Source: Sutcliffiella tianshenii (lineage in GTDB: Bacteria > Bacillota > Bacilli > Bacillales > Bacillaceae_I). Taken from it: a stretch of 64,000 bases of DNA. The notes beneath the pieces are model-generated. The model had not been told where the DNA came from. It searched no databases and saw only the letters and a list, made by a program, of their open reading frames with translations. A program made the translations under genes and the position numbers. The stretch covers positions 124,001 to 188,000 of the forward strand of contig NZ_JAFBED010000002.1 of the NCBI RefSeq assembly GCF_016908565.1. Reading direction: 5' to 3'. Shown in pieces: positions 39,197 to 48,413 of this stretch (the stretch's first letter is position 1; each line of letters opens with the position of its first letter).

Positions 39197-40061
39197 CTTT
39201 GGAAAAGTTTTAACAGCTATGGTTACACCATTTGATAACAACGGAAATATAGATCTTGAGAAGACGACCCTTCTAGTCAACCATTTGATCAAAAATGGAA
39301 CGGATGCATTGGTTGTTGCAGGGACAACAGGTGAATCACCTACTCTATCAACAGAAGAGAAGCTTGCATTATTCCAACATGTTGTAGAAGTGGCAGCTGG
39401 TCGTATTCCAGTTATTGCCGGCACAGGAAGCAATAATACAAGAGCGTCGATCGATCTTACCAAGAAAGCTGAAGTAATCGGTGTGGATGCGATCATGCTT
39501 GTGGCACCATACTATAATAAACCTACTCAAGAGGGCATGTATCAGCATTTTAAAGCAATCGCTGCAGAAACTTCCCTGCCTGTGATGCTTTACAATGTCC
39601 CAGGCCGAACTGTCGCCAACATGAGTGTAGACACTACTGTCAGATTGGCTGAATTAGACAATATCGTGGCAGTGAAAGAAGCGAGCGGCAATTTGGATGC
39701 CATGACTGAAATAATCGCGAATACACCTGATGACTTTTTGCTTTATAGCGGGGATGATGGACTTACATTGCCAGTACTATCCGTCGGTGGTAACGGAGTG
39801 GTGTCGGTTGCTTCCCATGTCATAGGTAACGAAATGCAGGAGATGATTAAAGCTTTCGAGACCGGGGAACAAGCAAAAGCTGCAAAACTGCATCAAACAT
39901 TGTTGCCTATCATGAAAGGTATGTTCAGCGCACCGAGCCCAACACCTGTCAAAACAGCCTTGCAGCTTAAAGGCCTGAATGTCGGAGGAGTAAGACTTCC
40001 GTTAGTGCCGCTTTCCCAAGAAGAAAGAGAAACACTGACAGTTCTATTAAAAACGTTATAA
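39189..40061 (+). CDS. dapA: 4-hydroxy-tetrahydrodipicolinate synthase
   Basis: The start is ATG 39189 (MINFGKVLTAMVTPF), giving 290 residues. Its ribosome binding site AAGGAGAGA lies inside the end of dapG and the frames overlap by 8 bp. The Schiff-base lysine K163 is in NIVAVKEASGNLD, and the tyrosine Y135 is in VMLYNVPGRT. It condenses aspartate semialdehyde with pyruvate. The product feeds lysine and peptidoglycan DAP and, during sporulation, DpaAB. Confidence 0.98.
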   Translation: MINFGKVLTAMVTPFDNNGNIDLEKTTLLVNHLIKNGTDALVVAGTTGESPTLSTEEKLALFQHVVEVAAGRIPVIAGTGSNNTRASIDLTKKAEVIGVDAIMLVAPYYNKPTQEGMYQHFKAIAAETSLPVMLYNVPGRTVANMSVDTTVRLAELDNIVAVKEASGNLDAMTEIIANTPDDFLLYSGDDGLTLPVLSVGGNGVVSVASHVIGNEMQEMIKAFETGEQAKAAKLHQTLLPIMKGMFSAPSPTPVKTALQLKGLNVGGVRLPLVPLSQEERETLTVLLKTL

Positions 40062-40065
40062 AACC

Positions 40066-40114
40066 GTAAAAGGCCAGGGCCCAGTAATGGGGACCGTGGC
40101 CTTTTCTGTTTTTT
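40066..40114 (+). terminator. Terminator after dapA
   Basis: AAAAGGCCA (40068-40076) and TGGCCTTTT (40097-40105) form a perfect stem around a 20-base loop that can fold further, followed by CTGTTTTTT. Confidence 0.85.
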
Positions 40115-40298
40115 CCGGCTAATGTGATATTCATAATATTTCTTGTATTCCAATTCTTGCATACGTTATAATATGGTCAAATGACTGAGCGGAAATTCTT
40201 TTAGCTAAATATTTGAAGTGAAGTTTGATTCTAAACAGCATAAAAAGAAAAAAGCATATTTGTCATCCAATTTTCACACACATATAGGAGGGAAGACA

Positions 40299-41963
40299 GT
40301 GAGTACAGCAAAGACAGAAAAGCTAAGAGTATTTTCCCTTGGAGGCGTTGGAGAAATCGGGAAAAACATGTACGTGCTCGAAATTGATGAGCATATATAT
40401 GTGATCGACGCAGGTGTTATGATACCGGAGGATGGGATGTTTGGAATCGATATGGTGATTCCAGACGTTTCCTATCTGGTTGAAAACAAAGAGAGAATAC
40501 AAGGCATATTCTTGACACATGGTCATGAAGAGCATATTGGAGCTTTGGCATATATCTTGAGGAAAATCAAAGTTCCTGTTTACGGGACGAAATTGACTTT
40601 GGCACTTGCAGATGAACTTGTCAAAGGAGAGGGACTTTCAGGACAGGTCTCCTTCCATGAAATTGACGGGGACACAGTATTGGATCTTCCAAAGACGGAA
40701 GTCACTTTCTTCCGCACCAATCATAGCATTCCAGATTCAGTGGGTATATGTTTCCAAACATCACAAGGGGCAATTGTACATACAGGTGATTTTAAGTTTG
40801 ATCAATCCCAATTGGCAGAGAGTGCTGATATCGGAAAGATGGCTAAAATCGGGAACGAGGGTGTGCTTTGCGTTCTTTCCGATTGCATGAATGCAGAAAA
40901 GCCCGGATACACCATTTCAGAAGGCATTGTAAAACAGGAAATAGCGGATGTTGTCTACAATGCCAAAGGCAGGGTATTCGCTGCCTGCCTTGCAACCAAT
41001 CTGGTAAGGATACAGCAAATCGTGCAGGCATCGATTGCAAGCAATCGAAAGCTCGTTATCGTATCTCACCCAACCAATAAAATTTTGGATATTGCTATAA
41101 AGCTTGGCTATTTGGAAATACCTGAGGAAATAATCATGCCGGTTAACGAGATGGGCAATAATGATCAAGAAAGAATTGTCGTCCTGACCATCGGGACACA
41201 TTCACAGCTCATGACCTCCCTGCTGAAAATGGCAAAAGGTTCACATAAGCATGTGCAAATCCAGGAACATGATGTGGTGATGATTGCGGCTTCACCTTCT
41301 CCGGGTACAGAGCTTACTGTAGCAAAGGCTGTAGATAAGATCTATCGTGCCGGGGCAATGGTGGTATATGGACAAAAAAAGATTCACGTTTCCGGACATG
41401 GCTACCAGGAAGAATTGAAGCTTATGCTGAATCTGCTGAAGCCGAAATTTGTCATCCCGATACAGGGGGAATATAAAAGACAGATGGCACTTTCGAAAGT
41501 AGCGAAAAGTGTCGGCATAAAAGACAAATCGATTTTCCTTCTTGATAAAGGGGAAGTCATGGAGTTCACTCGCGGGGAAGCAAAATATGGAGGGAAAGTG
41601 TTCGCAGGAAACGTCCTGATAGATGGACTGGGTGTAGGTGATATAGGTAATATCGTCCTGCGGGACCGACGTCTTTTGTCCCAGGATGGCATCATGATCG
41701 TGGTGGTTTCCATAAACAGGGGCCAAAAAACGATTGTTGCAGGTCCTGAAATCATCTCAAGGGGCTTTGTCTATGTACGGGAGTCCGAGCAGCTGCTGGA
41801 AAAAGCGAACGAAATCGTGACAGGAATCCTTGATCAAGCAGTAAGAGATCAAGTGATGGAATGGTCTAGCCTGAAGTTGAAAATCAGGGAATCCCTCAAT
41901 CAGCATCTATATGAAAAAACAAGACGCAGACCAATGATATTGCCTATCATCATGGAGGTCTAA
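40299..41963 (+). CDS. rnjB: Ribonuclease J2-like protein (metallo-beta-lactamase/beta-CASP)
   Basis: The GTG at 40299 is six bases from AGGAGGG, giving 554 residues, close to B. subtilis RNase J2 (555). The frame upstream to 40218 is not conserved. The metal motif reads THGHEEHIGA, with H74, H76, E78 and H79. J1-type proteins have HxHxDH, while B. subtilis J2 has HxHxEN, so this copy is intermediate. HTGDFKFDQ and the beta-CASP HVSGHGYQEELKLMLNLLKP follow, and the end is MILPIIMEV. RNase J proteins are 5'-3' exo- and endoribonucleases. Position after dapA supports the J2 assignment. Confidence 0.88.
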   Translation: MSTAKTEKLRVFSLGGVGEIGKNMYVLEIDEHIYVIDAGVMIPEDGMFGIDMVIPDVSYLVENKERIQGIFLTHGHEEHIGALAYILRKIKVPVYGTKLTLALADELVKGEGLSGQVSFHEIDGDTVLDLPKTEVTFFRTNHSIPDSVGICFQTSQGAIVHTGDFKFDQSQLAESADIGKMAKIGNEGVLCVLSDCMNAEKPGYTISEGIVKQEIADVVYNAKGRVFAACLATNLVRIQQIVQASIASNRKLVIVSHPTNKILDIAIKLGYLEIPEEIIMPVNEMGNNDQERIVVLTIGTHSQLMTSLLKMAKGSHKHVQIQEHDVVMIAASPSPGTELTVAKAVDKIYRAGAMVVYGQKKIHVSGHGYQEELKLMLNLLKPKFVIPIQGEYKRQMALSKVAKSVGIKDKSIFLLDKGEVMEFTRGEAKYGGKVFAGNVLIDGLGVGDIGNIVLRDRRLLSQDGIMIVVVSINRGQKTIVAGPEIISRGFVYVRESEQLLEKANEIVTGILDQAVRDQVMEWSSLKLKIRESLNQHLYEKTRRRPMILPIIMEV

Positions 41964-41973
41964 TCTGTCATAT

Positions 41974-42011
41974 CCAGCCGTCAGGGCATTACATCCCTGT
42001 CGGCTTTTTTG
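41974..42011 (+). terminator. Terminator after rnjB
   Basis: AGCCG...AGGG (41976-41986) pairs with CCCT...CGGCT (41995-42005), followed by six T residues. Confidence 0.9.
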
Positions 42012-42096
42012 TTCTGACAAAGAATTAAAATGCTCTTTGCGTCCATACTAGAATAGATAAGTATTTCCTAACTGATAGACGAAAGGAGCAATTTTC

Positions 42097-42849
42097 ATGA
42101 CGGAATTTACATACCAGTCTTCAGGGGAGCCACAACAGGAACCCAATAAACAGGATGCCGGGAAAGATTCTCTAGTAAATAAAATTCAACAGCTTGGCCA
42201 AACAAATGTGGCACAGATGCCAGCGGATTCCAAGATCCACTGTTTGACGATCGTAGGGCAGATCGAGGGGCATGTTCAACTGCCTCCTCAGAATAAGACA
42301 ACCAAGTATGAACATGTAATCCCCCAAATCGTTGCCATCGAACAGAACCCCAATATAGAAGGGCTACTGGTCATACTGAATACGGTAGGGGGGGATGTCG
42401 AGGCGGGCCTTGCCATTTCAGAAATGCTTGCATCCTTGTCAAAACCGACCGTTTCCCTCGTTTTGGGCGGCGGACACTCCATCGGGGTACCCATCGCAGT
42501 GTCCTGCGACTATTCTTTTATAGCAGAAACAGCAACGATGACTATCCATCCGGTGCGTCTGACGGGCCTTGTAATCGGTGTTCCACAAACATTTGAGTAT
42601 TTGGATAAGATGCAGGACCGCGTCATCAACTTTGTGACTAAAAACTCGAATGTCACTGAGGAAAAATTCAAGGAACTGATGCTCTCCAAAGGGAACCTCA
42701 CCAGGGACATAGGAACCAATGTCGTAGGTTCTGATGCGGTTGAATACGGCTTGATCGATCAGGTCGGCGGTGTCGGGGAGGCAATAAAGAAACTTAACGA
42801 GCTGGTGGAAGCACGCCATGAGCATTCTGAAGGGAAGCTGCTTCAATGA
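42097..42849 (+). CDS. tepA: TepA, ClpP-class serine protease-like protein
   Basis: The 250-residue protein starts after GAAAGGAGCAATTTTC. It has a ClpP/crotonase-type fold with [25 protein letters not shown] and the nucleophile region [20 protein letters not shown], where serine replaces the usual G-x-S-A-S context. A histidine follows in [14 protein letters not shown]. In B. subtilis TepA was linked to protein translocation and to degradation of spore small acid-soluble proteins. It overlaps ylzJ by 4 bp. Confidence 0.9.
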   Translation: MTEFTYQSSGEPQQEPNKQDAGKDSLVNKIQQLGQTNVAQMPADSKIHCLTIVGQIEGHVQLPPQNKTTKYEHVIPQIVAIEQNPNIEGLLVILNTVGGDVEAGLAISEMLASLSKPTVSLVLGGGHSIGVPIAVSCDYSFIAETATMTIHPVRLTGLVIGVPQTFEYLDKMQDRVINFVTKNSNVTEEKFKELMLSKGNLTRDIGTNVVGSDAVEYGLIDQVGGVGEAIKKLNELVEARHEHSEGKLLQ

Positions 42850-43061
42850 TCCTGTATACGACCATGCCGCAAGAAGTCATTTTTCCTGCAGAAAACAGTG
42901 AATATGAAAAGCAACGTGTTGTTGCGTACAACGGTGTCTCGCTCGTTGTCCAGCAGACGGAGATGAATTCATATCAGATTGTACGTAATCTCAGCACGGA
43001 CCCGGCTCACTATCTGAATGGCGAGTATGCACCTGGTCAAACCATTTACCTAGGCCAATAA
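42846..43061 (+). CDS. ylzJ: YlzJ-like small protein
   Basis: The 71-residue protein starts inside the tepA stop (ATGA), so it is translationally coupled. It reads [38 protein letters not shown] and is hydrophilic with no membrane segment. The length and place between tepA and spoIIIE match B. subtilis ylzJ. No function is known; coupling suggests a partnership with TepA. Confidence 0.85.
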   Translation: MILYTTMPQEVIFPAENSEYEKQRVVAYNGVSLVVQQTEMNSYQIVRNLSTDPAHYLNGEYAPGQTIYLGQ

Positions 43062-43145
43062 TACAAAAAGCCGGGTAAAACATGATATTTTCGGCAAACT
43101 ACCTTTCAAGAAGAATGGCTTATGATATAATACAAGCATCAGAGG

Positions 43146-43183
43146 AAAAAGCAGCCATTTTTGTTGGCTGCTTTCTTCTTCTC
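43146..43183 (+). terminator. Terminator between ylzJ and spoIIIE
   Basis: AAAGCAGCCA (43148-43157) and TGGCTGCTTT (43165-43174) form a perfect 10-bp stem, followed by CTTCTTCT. The T tract is broken by C residues. Confidence 0.75.
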
Positions 43184-43209
43184 ATTATGGTATTAGATAG
43201 GTGAATATA

Positions 43210-45555
43210 ATGTCAAAGCGGAAAAAAAGACCGAGTAAAAATCGAAGTGAATGGAAAAGAACGGTCACCTTTGAGGTGATGGGCCTGTTAATGCTTGCCG
43301 TAACATGTATTGCCATAGCCAAACTGGGTATGGTGGGTCATGCCTTTGTTTTGGTATTCCGCTTTTTTAGCGGCGAGTGGTATATGCTCATGCTGCTCGG
43401 CTTGTTGATTCTATCAGGCTATATAATCTGGAAGAGGGATCTGCCATCCTTTTTTACAAGGCAATTGGTAGGCATTTATATCATCATAATGTCTGTACTC
43501 CTTTTAAGTCATGTCTCTCTATTTAAAATGTTATCAAGAGGGGGGACGTTTGCCGATCCCTCTGTTATTGCAAATACATGGGAACTATTCTGGTTTGAGG
43601 TTAACGGGGAAACCAGTACCACGGATCTGGGTGGGGGAATGATCGGGGCCATCCTCTTTGCACTATTTCACCTTCTTTTTGATGCAAAAGGTGCGCAGTG
43701 GATAGCGACAATCTTTATTGTAATAGGGATCATACTCGTTACCGGGAAATCCCTGAATGATACCGTCATTAAAGTGGCAGTGGGACTTTTCACTTTTATA
43801 AAAGGACAATGGCTGGCCTTTACAGAAGATATGAAGAGTTGGAGAACGGACAGCAAAAAGCGCAAAAAGGATAAGCAAGCGGTAAAACAACAAAAAGATC
43901 CGGAAGTGAAAAATACCGTAACAGAAGAAGTGGTGGTATTGGAGGAACCGGGAGAAGAAATCATTGCTCCACCGATTATTTCCTCTTTTAATGACCGTTC
44001 TGAACATATGGATAAAGGGGAAGGCGCAGTGAAGCCGAAGTCCCCGGCTAAACCGGAAGCGGAGCCAGAGGAGGAGCTGGATGTAGCGATTTCAGCGCCG
44101 ATGGCATTTACCGAGGTCGAAAACAAAGAATATCAGCTTCCTTCATTGGATCTGTTGAACGAGCCTGTCACCAATCATCAGACGACGGAACACGAGAATA
44201 TCTATCAGAATGCCCGTAAGCTTGAAAAAACATTTGCAAGCTTCGGTGTAAAGGCGAAGGTCACAAAAGTCCATCTTGGGCCAGCCGTCACAAAATACGA
44301 AGTGTATCCGGATGTGGGAGTGAAAGTAAGTAAGATTGTGAACTTAAGTGACGATCTGGCTTTGGCGCTGGCTGCAAAGGATATCCGGATAGAAGCACCA
44401 ATTCCAGGTAAGTCGGCAATAGGGATCGAAGTGCCAAACAATGAAGTGGCCATGGTGTCATTAAGAGAGGTATTGGATACAAAGCAAGCTGAAAAGCCCG
44501 ATGCAAAGCTCCTTATCGGACTTGGAAGAGATATCTCCGGAGATGCTGTCGTTGCCGAATTGAACAAAATGCCACATCTACTTGTTGCGGGTGCAACAGG
44601 GAGTGGAAAAAGTGTCTGTATCAATGGAATCATCACGAGCATTCTTGTGAGGGCAAAGCCTCACGAAGTTAAAATGATGATGATCGATCCAAAGATGGTG
44701 GAACTCAATATGTATAATGGCGTACCGCATCTTTTGGCCCCAGTGGTGACTGATCCGAAGAAAGCATCACAGGCACTGAAAAAGGTCGTCAATGAAATGG
44801 AAAGAAGATACGAGTTATTTTCGCACACAGGAACAAGAAATATCGAAGGTTACAATGATTATATCAAGAGGCATAATCAGGATGAAGAGGCAAAACAGCC
44901 ATCCTTGCCTTATATCGTAGTTATTGTGGACGAGTTGGCCGATCTGATGATGGTTGCCTCATCCGATGTAGAGGATTGCATCACAAGACTTGCTCAGATG
45001 GCCCGTGCTGCCGGTATCCACTTGATCATCGCAACACAGCGCCCATCAGTAGACGTCATTACAGGGGTCATCAAAGCGAATATCCCTTCCAGGATAGCCT
45101 TCAGCGTGTCATCACAGACAGACTCCAGGACAATCCTCGATATGGGTGGTGCCGAAAAGCTTCTAGGACGCGGGGATATGCTTTTCCTTCCTGTAGGGGC
45201 ATCAAAACCTGTCAGGGTTCAGGGGGCATTCCTGTCCGATGAGGAAGTGGAGAGGATTGTAGACTTTGTCATTGACCAACAAAAGGCGCAGTATCAAGAA
45301 GAGATGATTCCTCAGGATATCAATGAAGAGGTGGAAGCAGTGGAAGATGATCTGTATGATGATGCAGTGCAGCTTGTGCTCGAAATGCAAACCGCTTCCG
45401 TATCGATGCTTCAGAGACGCTTCAGGATAGGTTATACAAGAGCGGCACGCCTTATTGATGCAATGGAAGTCAGAGGGGTGGTTGGCCCTTATGAAGGCAG
45501 TAAGCCACGGACAGTCTTGATGTCGAACTCCCACAGCGAAGACGTAGGTTCCTAA
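43210..45555 (+). CDS. spoIIIE: DNA translocase SpoIIIE (FtsK family)
   Basis: The start is ATG 43210, five bases from AGGTGA; the GTG at 43201 overlaps that site. The 781-residue protein has about four N-terminal membrane helices (residues 20-190). A charged linker follows (about 210-310, with [15 protein letters not shown]), then the motor with Walker [14 protein letters not shown] and Walker [16 protein letters not shown], and the C-terminal gamma domain ([24 protein letters not shown]) that reads SRS sequences. It pumps the chromosome into the forespore at the sporulation septum. Confidence 0.98.
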   Translation: MSKRKKRPSKNRSEWKRTVTFEVMGLLMLAVTCIAIAKLGMVGHAFVLVFRFFSGEWYMLMLLGLLILSGYIIWKRDLPSFFTRQLVGIYIIIMSVLLLSHVSLFKMLSRGGTFADPSVIANTWELFWFEVNGETSTTDLGGGMIGAILFALFHLLFDAKGAQWIATIFIVIGIILVTGKSLNDTVIKVAVGLFTFIKGQWLAFTEDMKSWRTDSKKRKKDKQAVKQQKDPEVKNTVTEEVVVLEEPGEEIIAPPIISSFNDRSEHMDKGEGAVKPKSPAKPEAEPEEELDVAISAPMAFTEVENKEYQLPSLDLLNEPVTNHQTTEHENIYQNARKLEKTFASFGVKAKVTKVHLGPAVTKYEVYPDVGVKVSKIVNLSDDLALALAAKDIRIEAPIPGKSAIGIEVPNNEVAMVSLREVLDTKQAEKPDAKLLIGLGRDISGDAVVAELNKMPHLLVAGATGSGKSVCINGIITSILVRAKPHEVKMMMIDPKMVELNMYNGVPHLLAPVVTDPKKASQALKKVVNEMERRYELFSHTGTRNIEGYNDYIKRHNQDEEAKQPSLPYIVVIVDELADLMMVASSDVEDCITRLAQMARAAGIHLIIATQRPSVDVITGVIKANIPSRIAFSVSSQTDSRTILDMGGAEKLLGRGDMLFLPVGASKPVRVQGAFLSDEEVERIVDFVIDQQKAQYQEEMIPQDINEEVEAVEDDLYDDAVQLVLEMQTASVSMLQRRFRIGYTRAARLIDAMEVRGVVGPYEGSKPRTVLMSNSHSEDVGS

Positions 45556-45557
45556 GG

Positions 45558-45595
45558 AAAGAGGATAACAGTTTTCTGTTATCCTCTTAATTTTA
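45558..45595 (+). terminator. Terminator after spoIIIE
   Basis: AAGAGGATAACAG (45559-45571) and CTGTTATCCTCTT (45576-45588) form a perfect 13-bp stem, followed by AATTTTAT. Confidence 0.8.
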
Positions 45596-45637
45596 TGGAT
45601 ACCCAAAAAATAAGTAAGTCTGTATTCTGTCTGAACT

Positions 45638-45769
45638 CCCTGTTGATTTCCGTTCCAGGCATTCGCTTTCCGCGGGGCGGTGCTTGAGCCTCCTCGGCTT
45701 GCCTGCGGGGTCTCAAGTCTACCGCTATCTCCCGCAGGAGTCTCATGCCTTGCACTACAATCAACAGGG
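45638..45769 (+). repeat. Dispersed ~130-bp GC-rich palindromic element, copy 2
   Basis: It begins with CCCTGTTGATTTCCG and ends with CAATCAACAGGG. Internal blocks are CATTCGCTTTCCGCGGGGCGG, GAGCCTCCTCGG, TGCGGGGTCTCAAG and CCCGCAGGAGTCTCA. These match copy 1 at 6762 in order and spacing. The termini are complementary over about 10 bases. Confidence 0.85.
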
Positions 45770-45869
45770 GCGGCAGTTAACGCATAACGTCTTCACATAA
45801 TTTTCATTTTTCATAGTGGGAATCTCTTTCATGAAGTTCATTGTCAAAGTGTTGATTTCAAGGTCTCTA

Positions 45870-45997
45870 GCTGTTGATTGGAGCAATAGGCGAAGACTCC
45901 TGCGGGAGATGGCGTTTAGTGGAGACCCCACAGGCGAAGCCGAGGAGGCTTCACAAACGCCCCGCGGAAAGCGAAGCCTATTGCGGAAATCAACAGC
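45870..45997 (-). repeat. Dispersed ~130-bp GC-rich palindromic element, copy 3 (inverted)
   Basis: Read on the - strand it matches copies 1 and 2: GCTGTTGATTTCCGC, then GCTTTCCGCGGGGCG, GAAGCCTCCTCGGC, GTGGGGTCTCC and CTCCCGCAGGAGTC, ending in AATCAACAGC. It is inverted relative to copy 2, so the pair could form a long cruciform or RNA hairpin. Confidence 0.85.
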
Positions 45998-46131
45998 GGT
46001 GTTTAATAGAGCGCTAATTTTATTATCAAAAACTTTATTTTCTATTTATTTTAAGGGAGAAAAGTGTTATATTATTTTGGATAAAAGGGCATATATAAAT
46101 TGTTTTGTAAACGGTTAATGGGGGAAGAATT

Positions 46132-46857
46132 ATGTCAATTCGGTCAGACAGTAGGCATTTATACTTACTAGTGGTAGATAAATTAAAACAAGATATCGAG
46201 GATAAAATATATAGGGAAAAGGAAAAGCTGCCTTCTGAATTTGAGCTTTCACGGAGGTTAGGTGTCAGTCGTGCGACCCTTAGGGAAGCGCTTCGGGTAT
46301 TGGAAGAGGAGAACATAGTCATCCGCCGTCATGGAGTGGGGACCTTTGTCAATTCCAAACCGGTTTTCTCTTCAGGCATCGAGCAATTGAACAGTGTCAC
46401 GGAAATGATTTCACAGGCAGGAATGAAGGCGGGCACGATTTTCCTGACTTCCACCATTGAAAGCCCGACAGAAGAGGACATCAAGAAATTCGGTGATCCT
46501 TCGATCGAGGAGCTTTTGCATTTTGAGCGCGTTAGAACTGCAAATGACTTGCCGGTAGTATACTGCATCGATAAGATTCCGACGACGATTGTAGAAGACT
46601 ACCAATCTTATAAAAATGAATCATTGCTTGAACTATTGGAAAAAGTTGCAGGCAGGACCGTCTCTTATGCAGTGGCTCACATTGAACCCATGGGGTATCA
46701 TGATAAGATTTCCCCTATACTGGAATGCGAACCTGAGACAGCTTTGCTGGTGCTGAAACAGATGCACTATGATCAAAATGATGAACCGATTCTCTATTCC
46801 CTGAATTATTTCAGAGCGGATAAATTCAGTTTTCACGTCCTTAGGAAACGTCCATAA
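46132..46857 (+). CDS. ymfC: GntR/HutC family transcriptional regulator (YmfC-like)
   Basis: The 241-residue protein has a winged helix-turn-helix at residues about 12-80 ([44 protein letters not shown]). It is followed by a UTRA-type effector domain ([21 protein letters not shown]...[30 protein letters not shown]). Length, class and position after spoIIIE match B. subtilis ymfC. The effector and target genes are unknown. It has its own terminator. Confidence 0.88.
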   Translation: MSIRSDSRHLYLLVVDKLKQDIEDKIYREKEKLPSEFELSRRLGVSRATLREALRVLEEENIVIRRHGVGTFVNSKPVFSSGIEQLNSVTEMISQAGMKAGTIFLTSTIESPTEEDIKKFGDPSIEELLHFERVRTANDLPVVYCIDKIPTTIVEDYQSYKNESLLELLEKVAGRTVSYAVAHIEPMGYHDKISPILECEPETALLVLKQMHYDQNDEPILYSLNYFRADKFSFHVLRKRP

Positions 46858-46865
46858 ATAAATAT

Positions 46866-46896
46866 AAGTGACTCCCATGATGGGGGTCACTTTTTT
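46866..46896 (+). terminator. Terminator after the GntR gene
   Basis: AAGTGACTCCC pairs with GGGGGTCACTT around ATGAT, allowing one T-G pair, and a T run follows. Confidence 0.9.
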
Positions 46897-47129
46897 GGTG
46901 TTTAACCATAATTAAGTTATGTAAACCTAAATGTAATAAAACGATCCTAAAACTTGTAATACTTTCTAATAAACCTTTATATTGGAACTAAGACTATTTT
47001 TCATGAAATAATGAAAGAATAGTACTGACTTGTATGAAATAGTTATGAATACTATGTGAAAATTGAAAGCCTTACTGCAATATGTAAAGCAATGATGAAC
47101 ATAATTATACTTAATAAGGAGGAGATATC

Positions 47130-48413
47130 TTGAAGCTGATCGATGAACGAACATTTTCGCTCAATGGGGTGAAGGTTCATAATGTATCAACAGATAAATT
47201 TAAAACAAATACGCTGGTCCTTAAATTGATGGCACCACTTTCAGAGGAAGACGTCACCCTTAGAGCGCTGCTGCCCTATGTGCTGCAGAATGGCACTAAA
47301 ACCCATCCCAAACCTTCACATTTCCGTGCACATCTTGATGAGCTTTACGGTGCGAGCCTGGCGGTTGATTTAAGCAAAAAAGGGGAATCGCATATCATCA
47401 CTTTCCGCTTGGAAATCGCCAATGAAAAGTTCTTGAAGGATACAACTCCATTATTGGAAAGAGGCATACAGCTTCTAAGTGAAGTTCTCCTACAACCTGT
47501 CGTCGAAGGTGATTCCTTCATCCAGTCCACAGTGGAAAAAGAAAAGAGGGCATTAAAGCAAAGGATACAATCCGTCTATGACGATAAGATGAGATATGCT
47601 AGCCAAAGATTGATAGAAGAGATGTGCAGTGATGAGCCTTACCGCCTTCAAGCAAATGGCCAAAGCGAGCAGGTGGATGGGATAACTGCCCAATCCCTTT
47701 ATGAGTATTACCGGCAAATGCTGAAAGAAGACGATATTCATCTTTATGTTGTCGGCGATATAGAAGAAGCGGAAGTAAAGGCTTATGTGGAGAATTATTT
47801 CAAGATGGAAGATCAAGGCGTAAAACCCTCGACTGCCATTTCAAGGAACCCCAAGACTCCTAAAGAGCCGAATGAAGTGGTGGAGCGTCAAGATGTGAAA
47901 CAAGGGAAGCTCAATATGGGCTATCGGACGAATATCACATTCAATGATGATCTCTACTTTGCCCTGCAGGTTTTCAACGGAATATTCGGTGGATTTTCGC
48001 ATTCCAAGCTGTTCATCAATGTACGGGAAAAAGAAAGCCTGGCATATTATGCTGCCTCAAGGGTGGAAAGTCATAAAGGGCTGCTCCTTGTGATGTCAGG
48101 GATCGATTTTTCCAATTATGAAAAAGCAGTCAACATCATCCATAAGCAAGTAGAGGCAATGAGGCAAGGTGAATATACAGATGCTGAAATCGCCCAGACT
48201 AAAGCTGTGATCAAAAATCAGGTGCTCGAGACAATTGATACTGCACGAGGGCTAATCGAGATACTTTATAATAATGAAGTGGCGGAAGCTGATAAACCGG
48301 TAGACCAATTCCTTGATGGCGTCGAAAAGGTCACAAAGGAAGAAATCCAACAGGTTGCAAAGAAGATCGAATTGGATACAATTTACTTTTTAACGGGAAA
48401 GGAGGCAGAATAA
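47130..48413 (+). CDS. ymfF: YmfF, M16-like peptidase lacking the zinc motif
   Basis: The TTG at 47130 follows AAGGAGGAGATATC, giving 427 residues. The fold is M16-like (SHFRAHLDELYGASLAVDLSKKGESHIITFRLE; GIFGGFSHSKLFINVREKESLAYYAASRVES). No HxxEH motif occurs where the active site should be: the region reads LLPYVLQNGTKTHP. In M16B pairs one subunit is usually inactive and binds substrate, and ymfH directly downstream has the motif. It ends one base before ymfH. Confidence 0.92.
   Translation: MKLIDERTFSLNGVKVHNVSTDKFKTNTLVLKLMAPLSEEDVTLRALLPYVLQNGTKTHPKPSHFRAHLDELYGASLAVDLSKKGESHIITFRLEIANEKFLKDTTPLLERGIQLLSEVLLQPVVEGDSFIQSTVEKEKRALKQRIQSVYDDKMRYASQRLIEEMCSDEPYRLQANGQSEQVDGITAQSLYEYYRQMLKEDDIHLYVVGDIEEAEVKAYVENYFKMEDQGVKPSTAISRNPKTPKEPNEVVERQDVKQGKLNMGYRTNITFNDDLYFALQVFNGIFGGFSHSKLFINVREKESLAYYAASRVESHKGLLLVMSGIDFSNYEKAVNIIHKQVEAMRQGEYTDAEIAQTKAVIKNQVLETIDTARGLIEILYNNEVAEADKPVDQFLDGVEKVTKEEIQQVAKKIELDTIYFLTGKEAE

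Larger units (their letters stand above)
45556..46131. other. Repeat-bearing gap between spoIIIE and the GntR gene
   Basis: This 576-bp stretch has a spoIIIE terminator, two copies of the ~130-bp element in opposite orientation (45638-45769 and 45870-45997) separated by 100 bp, then about 130 bp of AT-rich DNA leading to the next gene. Open frames over the repeats (for example 45816-46118) consist largely of repeat sequence and are not credible genes. Confidence 0.8.

Noticed and set aside
34320-42060. Shared CGTCCATAC upstream of ymxH and tepA as a promoter motif
   Set aside because: The nine-base match near 34350 and 42040 lacks a consistent -35 partner, and two occurrences are too few to call.
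45816-46118. ORF of 100 codons between spoIIIE and the GntR gene
   Set aside because: More than a third is the inverted copy of the ~130-bp element, and the remainder has no recognisable family pattern.
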